From positions 1 to 64,000 of the forward strand of contig CAJWYM010000007.1 of NCBI GenBank assembly GCA_913049555.1: DNA of 64,000 nucleotides, written 5' to 3'. The position numbers and the translations under genes were made by a program. Position 1 is the stretch's first letter. Every line of letters begins with the position of its first letter. The DNA is from an uncultured Opitutia bacterium. Lineage in GTDB: Bacteria > Verrucomicrobiota > Verrucomicrobiia > Opitutales > CAJWYM01. The notes beneath the pieces are model-generated. The model ran no database searches. It saw nothing but the letters and a program-made list of their open reading frames with translations, and was not told the origin of the DNA. Positions 21,207-31,522 of the stretch are shown piece after piece.

Positions 21207-22976
21207 TTACTTTAATTGAACGTGTTTATAAGGATGCCAATTAAGGATATTTGCATTCCAGTTGCTTACGTTTGGATGGATTAGGTATACACTTTTGTAG
21301 AAATAAATAGGAATACAGGCGGCTTCTTCCATCAACATTTTTTCAGCATTTTGAAAGATTTTAAATCTTTCTTTGGGGTTGCTTTCTTGAGTCGCTGCTT
21401 GAATTAATTGATCGTATTCCTTCATTCCCCAACCGCTGTGATTGATCCCGCTATCGCTGGTCCACATATCTAAAAATGTATTTGGATCGTTGTAGTCACC
21501 GATCCAAGAAGCGCGTGCAATTTGGTAGTCTTTTTCTTTTCTAGCTTTTAAGTATATTTTCCAATCCTTGTTTATCAGTGAAATATCGATTCCAAGATTT
21601 TGTTTCCACATGTCTTGGATCGCCTCTGCGATTGCTTTATGGGATTCAGAAGTGTTGAAGAGCAATTCGAGGGATGGAAAGTTTTCCCCCTCAGGAAATC
21701 CTGCTTCAGCCAATAATTTTTTTGCCTCGGAAATGTCTTCTTTGATTTTAGCATGTGCTTGGTATCCTCCCGCCCCAGGAGGGGTGTAATTGAAGGCAGG
21801 CTCTTGTCCTCCTTTTGTAATGGTTTCTACGATACTTTTTCTATCAATAGCCATATTAAGTGCTTTGCGCACTCTAATATCGTCTAGAGGTTTTATAGTT
21901 GTATTGAGTAGGTAATAATAAACTCCAAGATCAGGATCTATTCGTAGAGATTCTTTGTTTTTTTCTTGATAACTCTTAATTTTATGGGGAGGAATCGTAT
22001 TGGTTACATGGATCTGTCCAGCCCGGAAAGCCCTTTCCTCCGTATTTTGATTGTCTATTGGATAGAAACGAATGCCCTCGAGATCGACTTTTTTGGCATC
22101 CCAATAGTTTTGGTTTTTTTCCAATTCAAGTAGATCCCAAATTTTCCAGTTTTTCAGAGTAAAAGGGCCGTTGGAAACAAATTTACTTTTTCTTGTCCAG
22201 TGGGTGGCTCGATCATGAATTTTTCCATGTTTAAGAACATTTGGAGGGTACACAGGAGACCATGTAAAGTGGGTGATCAAGGAGAGAAAATAGGGAACCG
22301 CTTGAGAGAGGTTCAGTTTCAATGTGTGACTGTCAATCACTTGAACACCCACTTTATTGAAGTCCGCTATTTTACCTTTATGATAGGCTTCTGCATTTTT
22401 TAGAGGGTACAACATATACGCATATTCAGAGGCAAGCATGGGCGAGAGGATTCTTTTGAAGCTGAATGAAAAGTGATTGGCAGTGACCGATTCTCCATTG
22501 GACCATTCAGCATTTTTTCTTAGATAAAAGGTGTATTGCTTGCCATCGTCAGAGAGGTCCCAACTTTTGGCAATCCCAGGCTCTGGTTGCAGTGTTACTG
22601 GATTTGGAATAACCAGACCTTCTAAAAGACCGATCAATATATTATGCTCTGTTAAACCCGTAACAATGTGTGGATCAATGTCCGTGGGTTCCGTGCCGTT
22701 TCCAATTAATAAAATTTTGTCATTTAGGGCTTGATCAACGGGTCTTATCGGTTGACAACCTATTGTAAAAAAGATGAAAAACAGGGTAGAACCAAAAAGC
22801 AAATGGGACCATTGGGAATTCTTTTTTAAAGAATCAAAATAGAGAATCCTTTTATAAATTTTATTTTTAAGCTTTGGAATGCAATCTGTTGTAAGATTCA
22901 ATCCAAAATAACAGAGGCGAAACAATGCGATCCAATGCCAAGATAGATTTTGTGGGTGCTTTATCAATTGTTTCAT
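21207..22976 (-). CDS. Oligopeptide ABC transporter substrate-binding protein (OppA-like)
   Basis: GNGTEPTDIDPHIVTGLTEHNILIGLLEGLVIPNP...LRKNAEWSNGESVTANHFSFSFKRIL; lipobox FFTIGCQ; N-terminal extent uncertain. Confidence 0.92.
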   Translation of the reverse strand: MKQLIKHPQNLSWHWIALFRLCYFGLNLTTDCIPKLKNKIYKRILYFDSLKKNSQWSHLLFGSTLFFIFFTIGCQPIRPVDQALNDKILLIGNGTEPTDIDPHIVTGLTEHNILIGLLEGLVIPNPVTLQPEPGIAKSWDLSDDGKQYTFYLRKNAEWSNGESVTANHFSFSFKRILSPMLASEYAYMLYPLKNAEAYHKGKIADFNKVGVQVIDSHTLKLNLSQAVPYFLSLITHFTWSPVYPPNVLKHGKIHDRATHWTRKSKFVSNGPFTLKNWKIWDLLELEKNQNYWDAKKVDLEGIRFYPIDNQNTEERAFRAGQIHVTNTIPPHKIKSYQEKNKESLRIDPDLGVYYYLLNTTIKPLDDIRVRKALNMAIDRKSIVETITKGGQEPAFNYTPPGAGGYQAHAKIKEDISEAKKLLAEAGFPEGENFPSLELLFNTSESHKAIAEAIQDMWKQNLGIDISLINKDWKIYLKARKEKDYQIARASWIGDYNDPNTFLDMWTSDSGINHSGWGMKEYDQLIQAATQESNPKERFKIFQNAEKMLMEEAACIPIYFYKSVYLIHPNVSNWNANILNWHPYKHVQLK

Positions 22977-23029
22977 AGTCAGCTGGTTAAAAAAGTCTAT
23001 TTAGGGACTAAGCGGATTTAAACAACACA

Positions 23030-23539
23030 TCAAGCATCCTTGATTTTTTTTAAAACGATTTCTTTGAATTTCAATTTTAAATTGTACCCGTATTTACAAA
23101 GTTCTGTGATGTATTTTTCCTTAGGAAAAGTTTCTTGGCCTTGGAGAGTATTTGTTAGAAATGTTCGTCGTTTTGTATAGACCCGTTTGAAATTGGATCC
23201 TTTTTCTTTAGACCAAGTAAATGCATGCTCATTGAATTCCCCTTCCCTCATTGTAAATTGAAAACCAATTGGCTCGTTTTTAAGATCAAACCAGAATATG
23301 ATATCAATGTATCCATTGCCAACAAGTTTTCTTTTAGGTTGGTTTTTGTCCTGTCGAACCATGGTTTCTTTAAAGGATTCAGGATTCCCTGAATCCGAAT
23401 CTACTAATCTTATGGATTCTAGGCTTTCACATTTAGGACATATGATTGTTCGCCAATGACCGCCTTTTAAGATTTTTTCGGGAAAGGGAGCGTGGGTCTC
23501 TGATTTACTTCCACAATAAACACATAAATTTTTTTTCAT
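23030..23539 (-). CDS. Hypothetical protein with two CxxC knuckles (zinc-ribbon-like N-terminus)
   Basis: NLCVYCGSKSE...TIICPKCESLE. Confidence 0.6.
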   Translation of the reverse strand: MKKNLCVYCGSKSETHAPFPEKILKGGHWRTIICPKCESLESIRLVDSDSGNPESFKETMVRQDKNQPKRKLVGNGYIDIIFWFDLKNEPIGFQFTMREGEFNEHAFTWSKEKGSNFKRVYTKRRTFLTNTLQGQETFPKEKYITELCKYGYNLKLKFKEIVLKKIKDA

Positions 23540-23596
23540 CTATTATTAATTAATATTACATAATTATTGCTGGAGGCACTTTGAAAGTCTAGTTTA

Positions 23597-24310
23597 ATGG
23601 GGATGAATGTCTTAATTACGGGAATTAGTTCTGGCTTGGGAATGGGCTTGGCAACCACTGCTTTAAAAGAGAATGCTAAAATATTTGCTATGAATCGTTC
23701 CCTCCCAAATTGGCATAAAGGGAAGGGGCAACTTCGTTTTGAATCTGTCGATTTGTCAAAATTTGAGCAAATTCCGACTTCATTGGATCTTTTATTGGAA
23801 GAAACTCAGAAATTAGATTTGGTCGTTCTAAATTCAGGAATTATCTGTGAGATTAATGACATGAAAGACACTTCTCTTAATGAAATTGATCGATTGATGA
23901 ATGTGAATGTATGGGCAAATAAAGTGATATTGGATACTCTTTTTTTGAAGAAAATGGAAATAAAGCAAGTAGTCGCCATTTCTTCCGGTGCCTCTATCAA
24001 TGGAAATCGAGGTTGGAACGCCTATTCTCTTTCAAAATCAACTCTCAATATGTTAATCAAACTGTATGCTGAGGAAAATAAATCGACTCACTTTACTTCC
24101 TTAGCTCCTGGTTTGATTGACTCTCCAATGCAAGAGTATCTGTGCAGTGTTCCTAATGACAAGCGTTTCAGTCCTCTTCAGATCTTAAAAAAAGCTCGAA
24201 ATACGGATCAAATGCCCAAACCATTAGATGCTGGAGAGTTCGTTTGGTATAAAATAAAAGAATTGTTTCAGTTTCCCAGTGGTTCTTACATAGATGTAAG
24301 AGATCTCTGA
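23597..24310 (+). CDS. SDR-family oxidoreductase
   Basis: LITGISSGLGMGLATTAL, LVVLNSGI, ISSGASINGNRGWNAYSLSKSTLNML. Confidence 0.9.
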   Translation: MGMNVLITGISSGLGMGLATTALKENAKIFAMNRSLPNWHKGKGQLRFESVDLSKFEQIPTSLDLLLEETQKLDLVVLNSGIICEINDMKDTSLNEIDRLMNVNVWANKVILDTLFLKKMEIKQVVAISSGASINGNRGWNAYSLSKSTLNMLIKLYAEENKSTHFTSLAPGLIDSPMQEYLCSVPNDKRFSPLQILKKARNTDQMPKPLDAGEFVWYKIKELFQFPSGSYIDVRDL

Positions 24311-24650
24311 GTTTAACCCGAATTCTTGATTGGAATTTCGATTTTAAGCTTCACAGGTTCGAGTGCAATGATTCGTGAGAAACTTCTCGGAACCAAAAGT
24401 TCCTATTTTAGGATTTAATGACTTATTTCGCTATAAAATCTTTTGCTTGAATCCATTTTTATTGCTTCATCCGTGTTTAATTGGACTGGTTTATTTGCTT
24501 GGCAATTCGAATCTTTGTTTGGTATTTGGTATCTTCTTATTGTTAACTAAGGGCGAGGTCTCCTTCTTCATTTAGATAATTACAAGGATTGTAACAAACA
24601 GGCCTAAAGTTATTGATTGATACAATCGGTCTTTGGGTGCAAGGTTAGGT

Positions 24651-25319
24651 ATGGCTGAGAAAGGAAAAGATATTTTCGATAAAGAAACTCTGTTTAATTG
24701 TTATTGGGATTATTATTTAGAAGAGGGTAAGAGACCAGCAAGCGTTTACAAATTTTGTAAAAACCTTTCCATAGAGGAGGTTGAATTTTATCAGCATTTC
24801 AGTTCTTTTGATGTCGTAGAATCTTTCTTTTGGGAAAAGTCTGTAACTGAAACCTTGGAAGCATTGGCTTCTGATGAAGAGTATCGGAATTTTTCAACCC
24901 GCCAAAAAGTTTTGGCCTACTGTTATACATTTTTTACAATCTCATTGAATCATAGATCTAAATTTTTATTAGCATTTCCTCGATTCCCAAAAAATGAGCT
25001 GTCTCATTTATTTCGATATCCCAAATCTTTAAAAAAGTTTTCCAGTGTTTTCACAAATTGGGTTGAGGAAAGAATTCGTGAAGGTGTTCAGAATGAAGAA
25101 ATAGTTGATAGAATGGGCATCCACAAGTTTTATCCAAATTTACTGTGCCTTGTTCATTGGTATTTGATTGATTACAATCTAAACGATAGCTCTTCAAAAT
25201 TTGAGGACACAGATATCTTGATAGAAAAAGTGGTGAACACATTCTTTGACACAGTTCAATCTCAAGTTTTTGAAAGCGTATTCGATTTGTTTCGATTTTT
25301 GATTAAAAGTCGGACATGA
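24651..25319 (+). CDS. TetR-like protein upstream of the ABC1 kinase gene
   Basis: YEEGKRPASVYKFCKNLSIEEVEFYQHFSSFDVVESFFW-type segment resembling a TetR HTH, all-helical remainder; 4-nt overlap with the ABC1 kinase gene. Confidence 0.6.
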   Translation: MAEKGKDIFDKETLFNCYWDYYLEEGKRPASVYKFCKNLSIEEVEFYQHFSSFDVVESFFWEKSVTETLEALASDEEYRNFSTRQKVLAYCYTFFTISLNHRSKFLLAFPRFPKNELSHLFRYPKSLKKFSSVFTNWVEERIREGVQNEEIVDRMGIHKFYPNLLCLVHWYLIDYNLNDSSSKFEDTDILIEKVVNTFFDTVQSQVFESVFDLFRFLIKSRT

Positions 25320-26638
25320 AAGAGCAAGTTTCCATCCCAAAACATAAAATCACAAGAGCTGTAAATTTAGCACAATCTGGGGCAAAAATTGGGATCAATA
25401 TTGCAAAGTATAAAGTAAAAAAAGCACTCACAGGAGTTTCTGATAGAAATACATTGGACAAATTGAATGCCGAGGAAACTTTTAAAACCTTCAGTAAATT
25501 AAAAGGAGGTCCTTTGAAAATTGCTCAGATGCTATCAATCGACCAGAATATTATGCCCAGTGCTTATGTTCAGGAGTTTCAAAAAAGTTATTATTCTGCT
25601 CCTGCATTGAGTTATCCTTTGGTTGTTCAAACTTTTCGACGAGAGTTTGGAAAGACCCCGACTCAAATTTTTGATCACTTTTCTTCTAAGGCTTGTGCAG
25701 CTGCTTCAATAGGACAAGTTCACAAGGCTCGTATCGGTAAGAAAGAGTATGCAGTTAAAATACAATATCCTGGAGTATCTAGTAGTCTAAAGTCTGATCT
25801 TAATTTGTTGAAGCCTTTTGCTACCTCATTACTTGGATTGAAGGAGGATCTTCTATCTCCATACATCAATGAAGTGGAAGAGCGACTTTTAGAGGAATGT
25901 AATTATGAGTTGGAACTAGAGCGTTCAATTCGGTTAGCAAATGAGTCTCGAAACCTCAAAGATACTTACTTTCCAAATTACTATCCTGATTTATCCAGCG
26001 ATAAAATTATTGTAATGGATTGGGTGGAGGGATTGACTTTAGATAAATTTATAAAACAAAACCCTGATCAGGCGATCCGTAATAAGATCGGTCAAGCACT
26101 TTGGGATTTTTATCACTTTCAAATTCATACCCTAAAACAATTCCACGCAGATCCTCATCCTGGGAACTTTATAATTTATGAGGATCAACTATGGGTCATC
26201 GACTTTGGCTGTGTTAAATCTGTAGGAGATGATTTTTATAAAAAATATTTTTCTTTGTTAGACTTAGTAAGAGTTCAAAATTCCTTAGATTTTGAAAGTA
26301 TTTTAACAGATTTAGAGTTACTAAAGGTGGATGATGAAGAACATACAAAAAATAAACTAATCCATTTTTATCGCCAATCTGTCGAATTGTTGTCCAAACC
26401 TTATCAGTCGGAAGAATTTGATTTTGGGGATAAGGATTATGCAAAGTCCATTTACGCTTTTAGTGAAAAAGCACTAAAAGACAAAGATTTAGACAAGGTT
26501 ACTACCACAAGAGGAGATGCAGATGCGATTTATGTAAATAGAGCTTTCTATGGTGTCTATAATTTATCTGCTTTGATTGGAGCAAAAGTTAAAGTTAGAT
26601 TGCCCGACTTCATTCATCCTGATTTAAAACCGTATTGA
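25316..26638 (+). CDS. ABC1/AarF/UbiB-family atypical kinase
   Basis: KGGPLKIAQMLSIDQNIMPSAY, AAASIGQVHKARI, VMDWVEGLTLDKF, FHADPHPGNFIIYEDQLWVIDFGCVK. Confidence 0.95.
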   Translation: MKEQVSIPKHKITRAVNLAQSGAKIGINIAKYKVKKALTGVSDRNTLDKLNAEETFKTFSKLKGGPLKIAQMLSIDQNIMPSAYVQEFQKSYYSAPALSYPLVVQTFRREFGKTPTQIFDHFSSKACAAASIGQVHKARIGKKEYAVKIQYPGVSSSLKSDLNLLKPFATSLLGLKEDLLSPYINEVEERLLEECNYELELERSIRLANESRNLKDTYFPNYYPDLSSDKIIVMDWVEGLTLDKFIKQNPDQAIRNKIGQALWDFYHFQIHTLKQFHADPHPGNFIIYEDQLWVIDFGCVKSVGDDFYKKYFSLLDLVRVQNSLDFESILTDLELLKVDDEEHTKNKLIHFYRQSVELLSKPYQSEEFDFGDKDYAKSIYAFSEKALKDKDLDKVTTTRGDADAIYVNRAFYGVYNLSALIGAKVKVRLPDFIHPDLKPY

Positions 26639-26921
26639 AATGAGATGAATAATTTAAAGTCATCCATAAGATTCACTATTTTATAATTATAAGGATCCTC
26701 AAATAGAACTTTTCTAGTCACTCTTTATTGAAACAAAAAAATTTCTTATCTATTTTATAAACTTCTGATGGGCACGGTTAGTAGATGGACATAATAAGGC
26801 CGAATCCCTCATCAAAACTCTCATTCTCTAATGCATTGTCCGAAATAAATGGCCAAATTTTTCAGGTTTATTGTTGTTTTAATTTCTTGCGACAGAATCC
26901 TATCGATCATAAAAATAGCTA

Positions 26922-27548
26922 ATGGAATTAAGAAAATATGAATTGGGCCCGATTGGAACAAACGCATTTGCGATTATTCAAGATTACAATGCAATCGTTG
27001 TGGATGCTCCAGCGGATTCTGCAAAGATTATATTCTCGGATTTGGAAAAAGATAAGGTAGGGGTTAGCGATCTTCTTTTTACACATGGCCATTGGGATCA
27101 CATGGCAGATGGGGCTGCTTTTGTTGAAAAAGGCGTGACCACTTATGGTCATCGTGCAGATACAATCTTATTTAATGATCCAATGATTCAATCCTCATTT
27201 ATGTTGCCGGGCTTGGATTTAAAACCGGTCCAGATCCACAACTGGTTGGAACAAGGGCAAGAAATCAATCTTCTAGGATTCGAGATTGAGGTTCGGCATG
27301 TTCCAGGCCATTGTCCAGGTAATATTATGTTCTACATAGCTCAAGAGAAAATAGCTTTTGTTGGAGATGCTCTTTTTTCGGGAGGAATTGGGCGTTATGA
27401 TCTTCCCGGCGGTGATTTAGAAATATTAGAAAGATCGATTCAGGAGCAGATTTACACATTGCCTGGAGAAACAAAAGTTTTTGCTGGTCACGGGCCAGAG
27501 ACAAACGTGGAAAAAGAGAAAAATACCAATCCATTTGTTAGAGCCTAA
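26922..27548 (+). CDS. MBL-fold hydrolase (glyoxalase II-like)
   Basis: FTHGHWDHMADGAAF, VRHVPGHCPGNIMFYI, AFVGDALFSGGIGRYDLPGGD, VFAGHGPETNVEKEK. Confidence 0.92.
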   Translation: MELRKYELGPIGTNAFAIIQDYNAIVVDAPADSAKIIFSDLEKDKVGVSDLLFTHGHWDHMADGAAFVEKGVTTYGHRADTILFNDPMIQSSFMLPGLDLKPVQIHNWLEQGQEINLLGFEIEVRHVPGHCPGNIMFYIAQEKIAFVGDALFSGGIGRYDLPGGDLEILERSIQEQIYTLPGETKVFAGHGPETNVEKEKNTNPFVRA

Positions 27549-27645
27549 TTATGAATTAAGTATTAGATAAAGTTTATCCCTCTTTGGTTTTTAATTATAC
27601 TTCAGTGGGTAGAAATTTTACCCGTAAGTAGATACTATCATTACT

Positions 27646-28098
27646 ATGAAAAGATTGTTTCGCACTATGGATGCTAAAAAAAGTGAAGATCCTATTCTTT
27701 TGCTTAAAGCCAGCCTTGCGAAAGACTCTCACAATTGGGCATGGGAATTGGATCAATTGAGAAATTGGATTGACAGTGAAAACAATCCTTCTGGCATTAT
27801 TGCTACCTATTTTGCTCTCTGTAATGTCTTAAGAGACATTGAAAGGTCTATGTATTTGGAGCAAATACGAATCGAGTTAATGTCCAAGATTTGTCTGGCT
27901 GTGAGACAAACGGCTACTGAATTCTTCGAGTTTTATCGGCTTGAGTTTAACAATTGCAATTTTGAAGAGCTTAGTTGTAGTTGGGAAAGTATCTGCAAAA
28001 CAAAAAATTGCGAACAGTGTCTACACCATAAAGAGTTCAGATTTGTATTTGTGAGTCAATTATTTGAAGAAAAAGTAGACGAACAGAAATACGGTTGA
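27646..28098 (+). CDS. Hypothetical protein
   Basis: 150 aa ORF with a typical composition, start and stop well placed between neighbours, followed by a hairpin. Confidence 0.6.
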   Translation: MKRLFRTMDAKKSEDPILLLKASLAKDSHNWAWELDQLRNWIDSENNPSGIIATYFALCNVLRDIERSMYLEQIRIELMSKICLAVRQTATEFFEFYRLEFNNCNFEELSCSWESICKTKNCEQCLHHKEFRFVFVSQLFEEKVDEQKYG

Positions 28099-28140
28099 TT
28101 CAATAATTGCTTTGTAAGAATCATGGTAAAATAAGGATTC

Positions 28141-28174
28141 AGGCACTCATTTTAATCGAGTGTCTTTGGTTTTA
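28141..28174 (+). terminator. Probable rho-independent-like terminator
   Basis: AGGCACTC-attttaatc-GAGTGTCT stem (one G-T pair) followed by ttggtttt, downstream of the 27646..28098 ORF. Confidence 0.45.
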
Positions 28175-28369
28175 ATTAATAATTGTTGGTTTAAGATTTA
28201 GATAAAAGTGGTTCACAATAGAAATTTCAAATTAACTTTTAAAATTTTAGAGAATCAAAGAACAACTCCATAAATTTAAGTAAAGTCCTAAGAATATAAC
28301 AGAACTTTAAGTCAAATTTATTGAGTGATAAAATATTCAATCAGACAAGTTTAGTAAATCAAGGAGCAG

Positions 28370-29299
28370 TTATTCGTGTTCTGCAAGCCACCTCTCAACC
28401 TCAATCGCTGCTTGGCAACCCATTCCAGCTGCTGTTATGGCTTGACGGTAGACATGGTCTGCGCAGTCGCCAGCAGAATAGACACCCCCAATTGAAGTTT
28501 TCACCATGCTGTTTGCCTCTGGAACAATATAACCATTGTCATCGAGTTTCAAAACCCCTTGAACCGATTTTGTGTTTGGTTGATGACCAATTGCAATAAA
28601 AGCTCCCTTGCAGGGAATCTCTTTCATGACTCCAGTTTTAAGGTTTTTAACCGTAATACTTTTAGCATTGCCATTATCATCTGGGTTTATTGATTCCACT
28701 CCTGAGTCCCAACACATCTCAATTTTTTCGTGGTTGGTTGCTCTGTCAGCCATTATTTTAGATGCTCGAAGTTGATCCCTTCTATGAATAAGAGTCACTT
28801 TAGAACAAAATCTGGTTAAAAATAAAGCCTCTTCAGCTGCAGAGTCTCCGCCTCCAACAACCACCACATCCATATCTCTGTAGAAGGCACCATCACAGGT
28901 TGCACAAGTTGTAACGCCTTTGCCCCCAAACATTTCCATTTCACCAGGAACACCTAAAAGTTTAGGGGAGGCTCCAGTCGAAATGATGATTGTTTTCGCT
29001 TCGTAGGTTTTGTTAGCAGATTTAAGAATCTTAATTGGTCCAGAAAAATCAACACTTGTAATGGTGTCATTCACAAAACGAGTGCCAAATTTTTTAGCTT
29101 GTTTTCTAACATTATCCATGAGCATAAATCCATCAATGCCCTCAGGAAACCCTGGAAAGTTTTCAACCTCTGAAGTAGTAGTCAATTGACCCCCAGGCTG
29201 TGAACCCTCAATTACCAAAGGATTTAAGTTAGCTCTTGCAGTATAAATTGCAGAGGTCAATCCAGCGCATCCAGTTCCTAGTATGATTACATTTTCCAT
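28370..29299 (-). CDS. trxB: Thioredoxin-disulfide reductase
   Basis: [27 protein letters not shown], redox [46 protein letters not shown]. Confidence 0.97.
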   Translation of the reverse strand: MENVIILGTGCAGLTSAIYTARANLNPLVIEGSQPGGQLTTTSEVENFPGFPEGIDGFMLMDNVRKQAKKFGTRFVNDTITSVDFSGPIKILKSANKTYEAKTIIISTGASPKLLGVPGEMEMFGGKGVTTCATCDGAFYRDMDVVVVGGGDSAAEEALFLTRFCSKVTLIHRRDQLRASKIMADRATNHEKIEMCWDSGVESINPDDNGNAKSITVKNLKTGVMKEIPCKGAFIAIGHQPNTKSVQGVLKLDDNGYIVPEANSMVKTSIGGVYSAGDCADHVYRQAITAAGMGCQAAIEVERWLAEHE

Positions 29300-29719
29300 A
29301 TCAAAATCTTAATATTAAAGTCTTTTAAATTTATGTATTAATCCGAACATTCTTCTATAGTCTAGACCTTTATGCCAGAATATTATTTCATTTAAAATAG
29401 ACCTTCCTTAGCATTTTGGCTTTTATTGCGCGTTTTTTTAAGAATTGATTTAAATTCTTTACGAACTTCCATCAAATTCTAATTATTAGTCTGCAAAATG
29501 AGCATTTAAGTTCTAATTTCACTTGTTTATCCACACTTTTCCTTGTGTCGAGGGCTCTTTTTTTAAAAGATTCGATCTATTAGTGATTCTCTAGGCACTT
29601 GTAATTGAAAAATAGAGTTGGTATTCTAATAGATCCCAAAAAAAGTCTAGCTTTTTTTAAAGTTCAATGAATACTTATCAATTGTTCAATCCATTCGGCG
29701 CTAAAGTTTCATTATCCCT

Positions 29720-31522
29720 ATGTTTCTAAGATTTTATTTCTGTTTCTTTGTTTTGTTGACCTCTCATCTTGATGCAGACGATTCATTATTCAACCCAGAG
29801 GAGATCATTTCACTAGAGGAAATTAACATCGGGGATGAAGGGGTCTGGCAGACTGTTGTAAGAGGAGTTGAACTTTCTACATTTCCTCTAAAAGTTTTAG
29901 GGATTGTGGATAATTTTGCAGGTCCTGGTCAGCCTGTTATTATTTGTGAAGCTTTGGATGATCTGAATCGTGAGAGCGGACCTGTAGCTGGGATGAGTGG
30001 GAGTCCTGTTTATATTGATGGGAAACTTGCTGGAGCCTATGCGTACGGTTATATGTGGCCAAAAAATCAGGCGATCATTGGTGTAACGCCAATCGCTCAA
30101 ATGTTGGAATTATTGCATCGTTTCGAACCTCATGCTCAAAGATTTCCCAAGGACTCGACTTACCAAGAAGTTCGGGCTCCAATTCCTCTAGAAATTTTAA
30201 AAGGAGATGCTCAACAGTTGAAAAATCTACTGAAATCGAACAAGTATTATTCCAACAACCAAAAGATGACTCTGTTTTCAGGTGGAATTTCAGAACAAAC
30301 ATTGAAAATGTTCCAAGAAGAGATCGATGCAGCTGGGGTATCCATTGTCCCGCAAAGCGCATCAGGAAATTCTTCTTTGGGGGAAATTTCTGAAAGACAG
30401 GATTATTTATTAGAACCTGGATATCCAGTTGCTGGAGTTTTGATGGATGGAGATTTTAGTTTTACTGGAGTGGGAACGGTTACTTGGAGGCAGGAAGATC
30501 GCTTGCTAGGGTTTGGGCATTCTTATTTCCGAAGGGGTGCAGCGGATATTCCTATGGCTGGTGCAAGGATTATTACTACAATTCAGTCTTTGTCTAAATC
30601 TTTTAAATTATCCAGTGTTGGAAAAGTAGTGGGTAGCATCTATCAAGATCGATTGACTGCAATCGCTGGAGAAGTGGGGCGATTGGTTTACAGAATACCA
30701 GTCACTATAAATCTGGACCACAATGGACATAAAAAAACATATTCAGGGAATTTGTATGAGGACAAATCGATGACTCCTCTTTTATCCTCGATTGGGATGC
30801 TTCAGGTTATGAATAGTTCTTTGGAAAAAGAGTTGGAGCAACATTATAAAATGACCTTTAATATCAATTTCAAAGATTATCCCGAAATTAAATTTACTAA
30901 ATATGGTGGAAGCCCAGAGGCTGCCTTCAAAGCACTGGTTCAATATTTCCAACATATTACTAAAATAATGAACAATCCTTTTACTTTTCCACGACTGAAT
31001 GGGATTCAACTAGATTTAGAGGTATCTACGGGTTTGAATTCCCATGTTTTGCATGAGTTTCGGAGAATAGGGGGCCCTGTAGAAGCCGGTGAGGAGGTTC
31101 GTTATGAGATTCAAACTATGGATAGTGAAGGCGATGTTCATTCTCATTATTTGGAGGTGCCTTTTGATTTAAATTGGCAAGATGAGACGCTTGAATTTTT
31201 AGTATGTGATGCTCCATATTTAAAAACTTTGGACCAAGGTGTGATCCGTTATGATTGGGACTCTTTTGAGGACATACTTCATTATATTGGTCAAGAAAAA
31301 CCCAACAACAAAATTTATGTTCGTATTATGAGAAATCAGGAGGGTTTACGCGTTCAAGGACAAGAGCTGATGGGTCTTCCACCTTCTGTGATTGAAATAT
31401 TAGCCTCTCCTAATATAGCTCAGAAAGGACAGCATACTTCCTTTGAGTCCCTTTGGGAGGGATTCATCGAATTGCCAACCGATTTTCAAGGGCTCCATCA
31501 ATTTAAATTATATGTTCAATGA
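29720..31522 (+). CDS. SpoIVB peptidase S55 domain-containing secreted protein
   Basis: Signal peptide; GPVAGMSGSPVYIDGKLAGAYAYGYMWPKNQAIIGVTPI; later LLGFGHSYFRRGAADIPMAGARI. Confidence 0.83.
   Translation: MFLRFYFCFFVLLTSHLDADDSLFNPEEIISLEEINIGDEGVWQTVVRGVELSTFPLKVLGIVDNFAGPGQPVIICEALDDLNRESGPVAGMSGSPVYIDGKLAGAYAYGYMWPKNQAIIGVTPIAQMLELLHRFEPHAQRFPKDSTYQEVRAPIPLEILKGDAQQLKNLLKSNKYYSNNQKMTLFSGGISEQTLKMFQEEIDAAGVSIVPQSASGNSSLGEISERQDYLLEPGYPVAGVLMDGDFSFTGVGTVTWRQEDRLLGFGHSYFRRGAADIPMAGARIITTIQSLSKSFKLSSVGKVVGSIYQDRLTAIAGEVGRLVYRIPVTINLDHNGHKKTYSGNLYEDKSMTPLLSSIGMLQVMNSSLEKELEQHYKMTFNINFKDYPEIKFTKYGGSPEAAFKALVQYFQHITKIMNNPFTFPRLNGIQLDLEVSTGLNSHVLHEFRRIGGPVEAGEEVRYEIQTMDSEGDVHSHYLEVPFDLNWQDETLEFLVCDAPYLKTLDQGVIRYDWDSFEDILHYIGQEKPNNKIYVRIMRNQEGLRVQGQELMGLPPSVIEILASPNIAQKGQHTSFESLWEGFIELPTDFQGLHQFKLYVQ

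Noticed and set aside
24375-24575. 66-aa hydrophobic ORF between the SDR and TetR-like genes
   Set aside because: No start context and no recognisable motif; hydrophobicity alone is expected in T-rich noncoding sequence.
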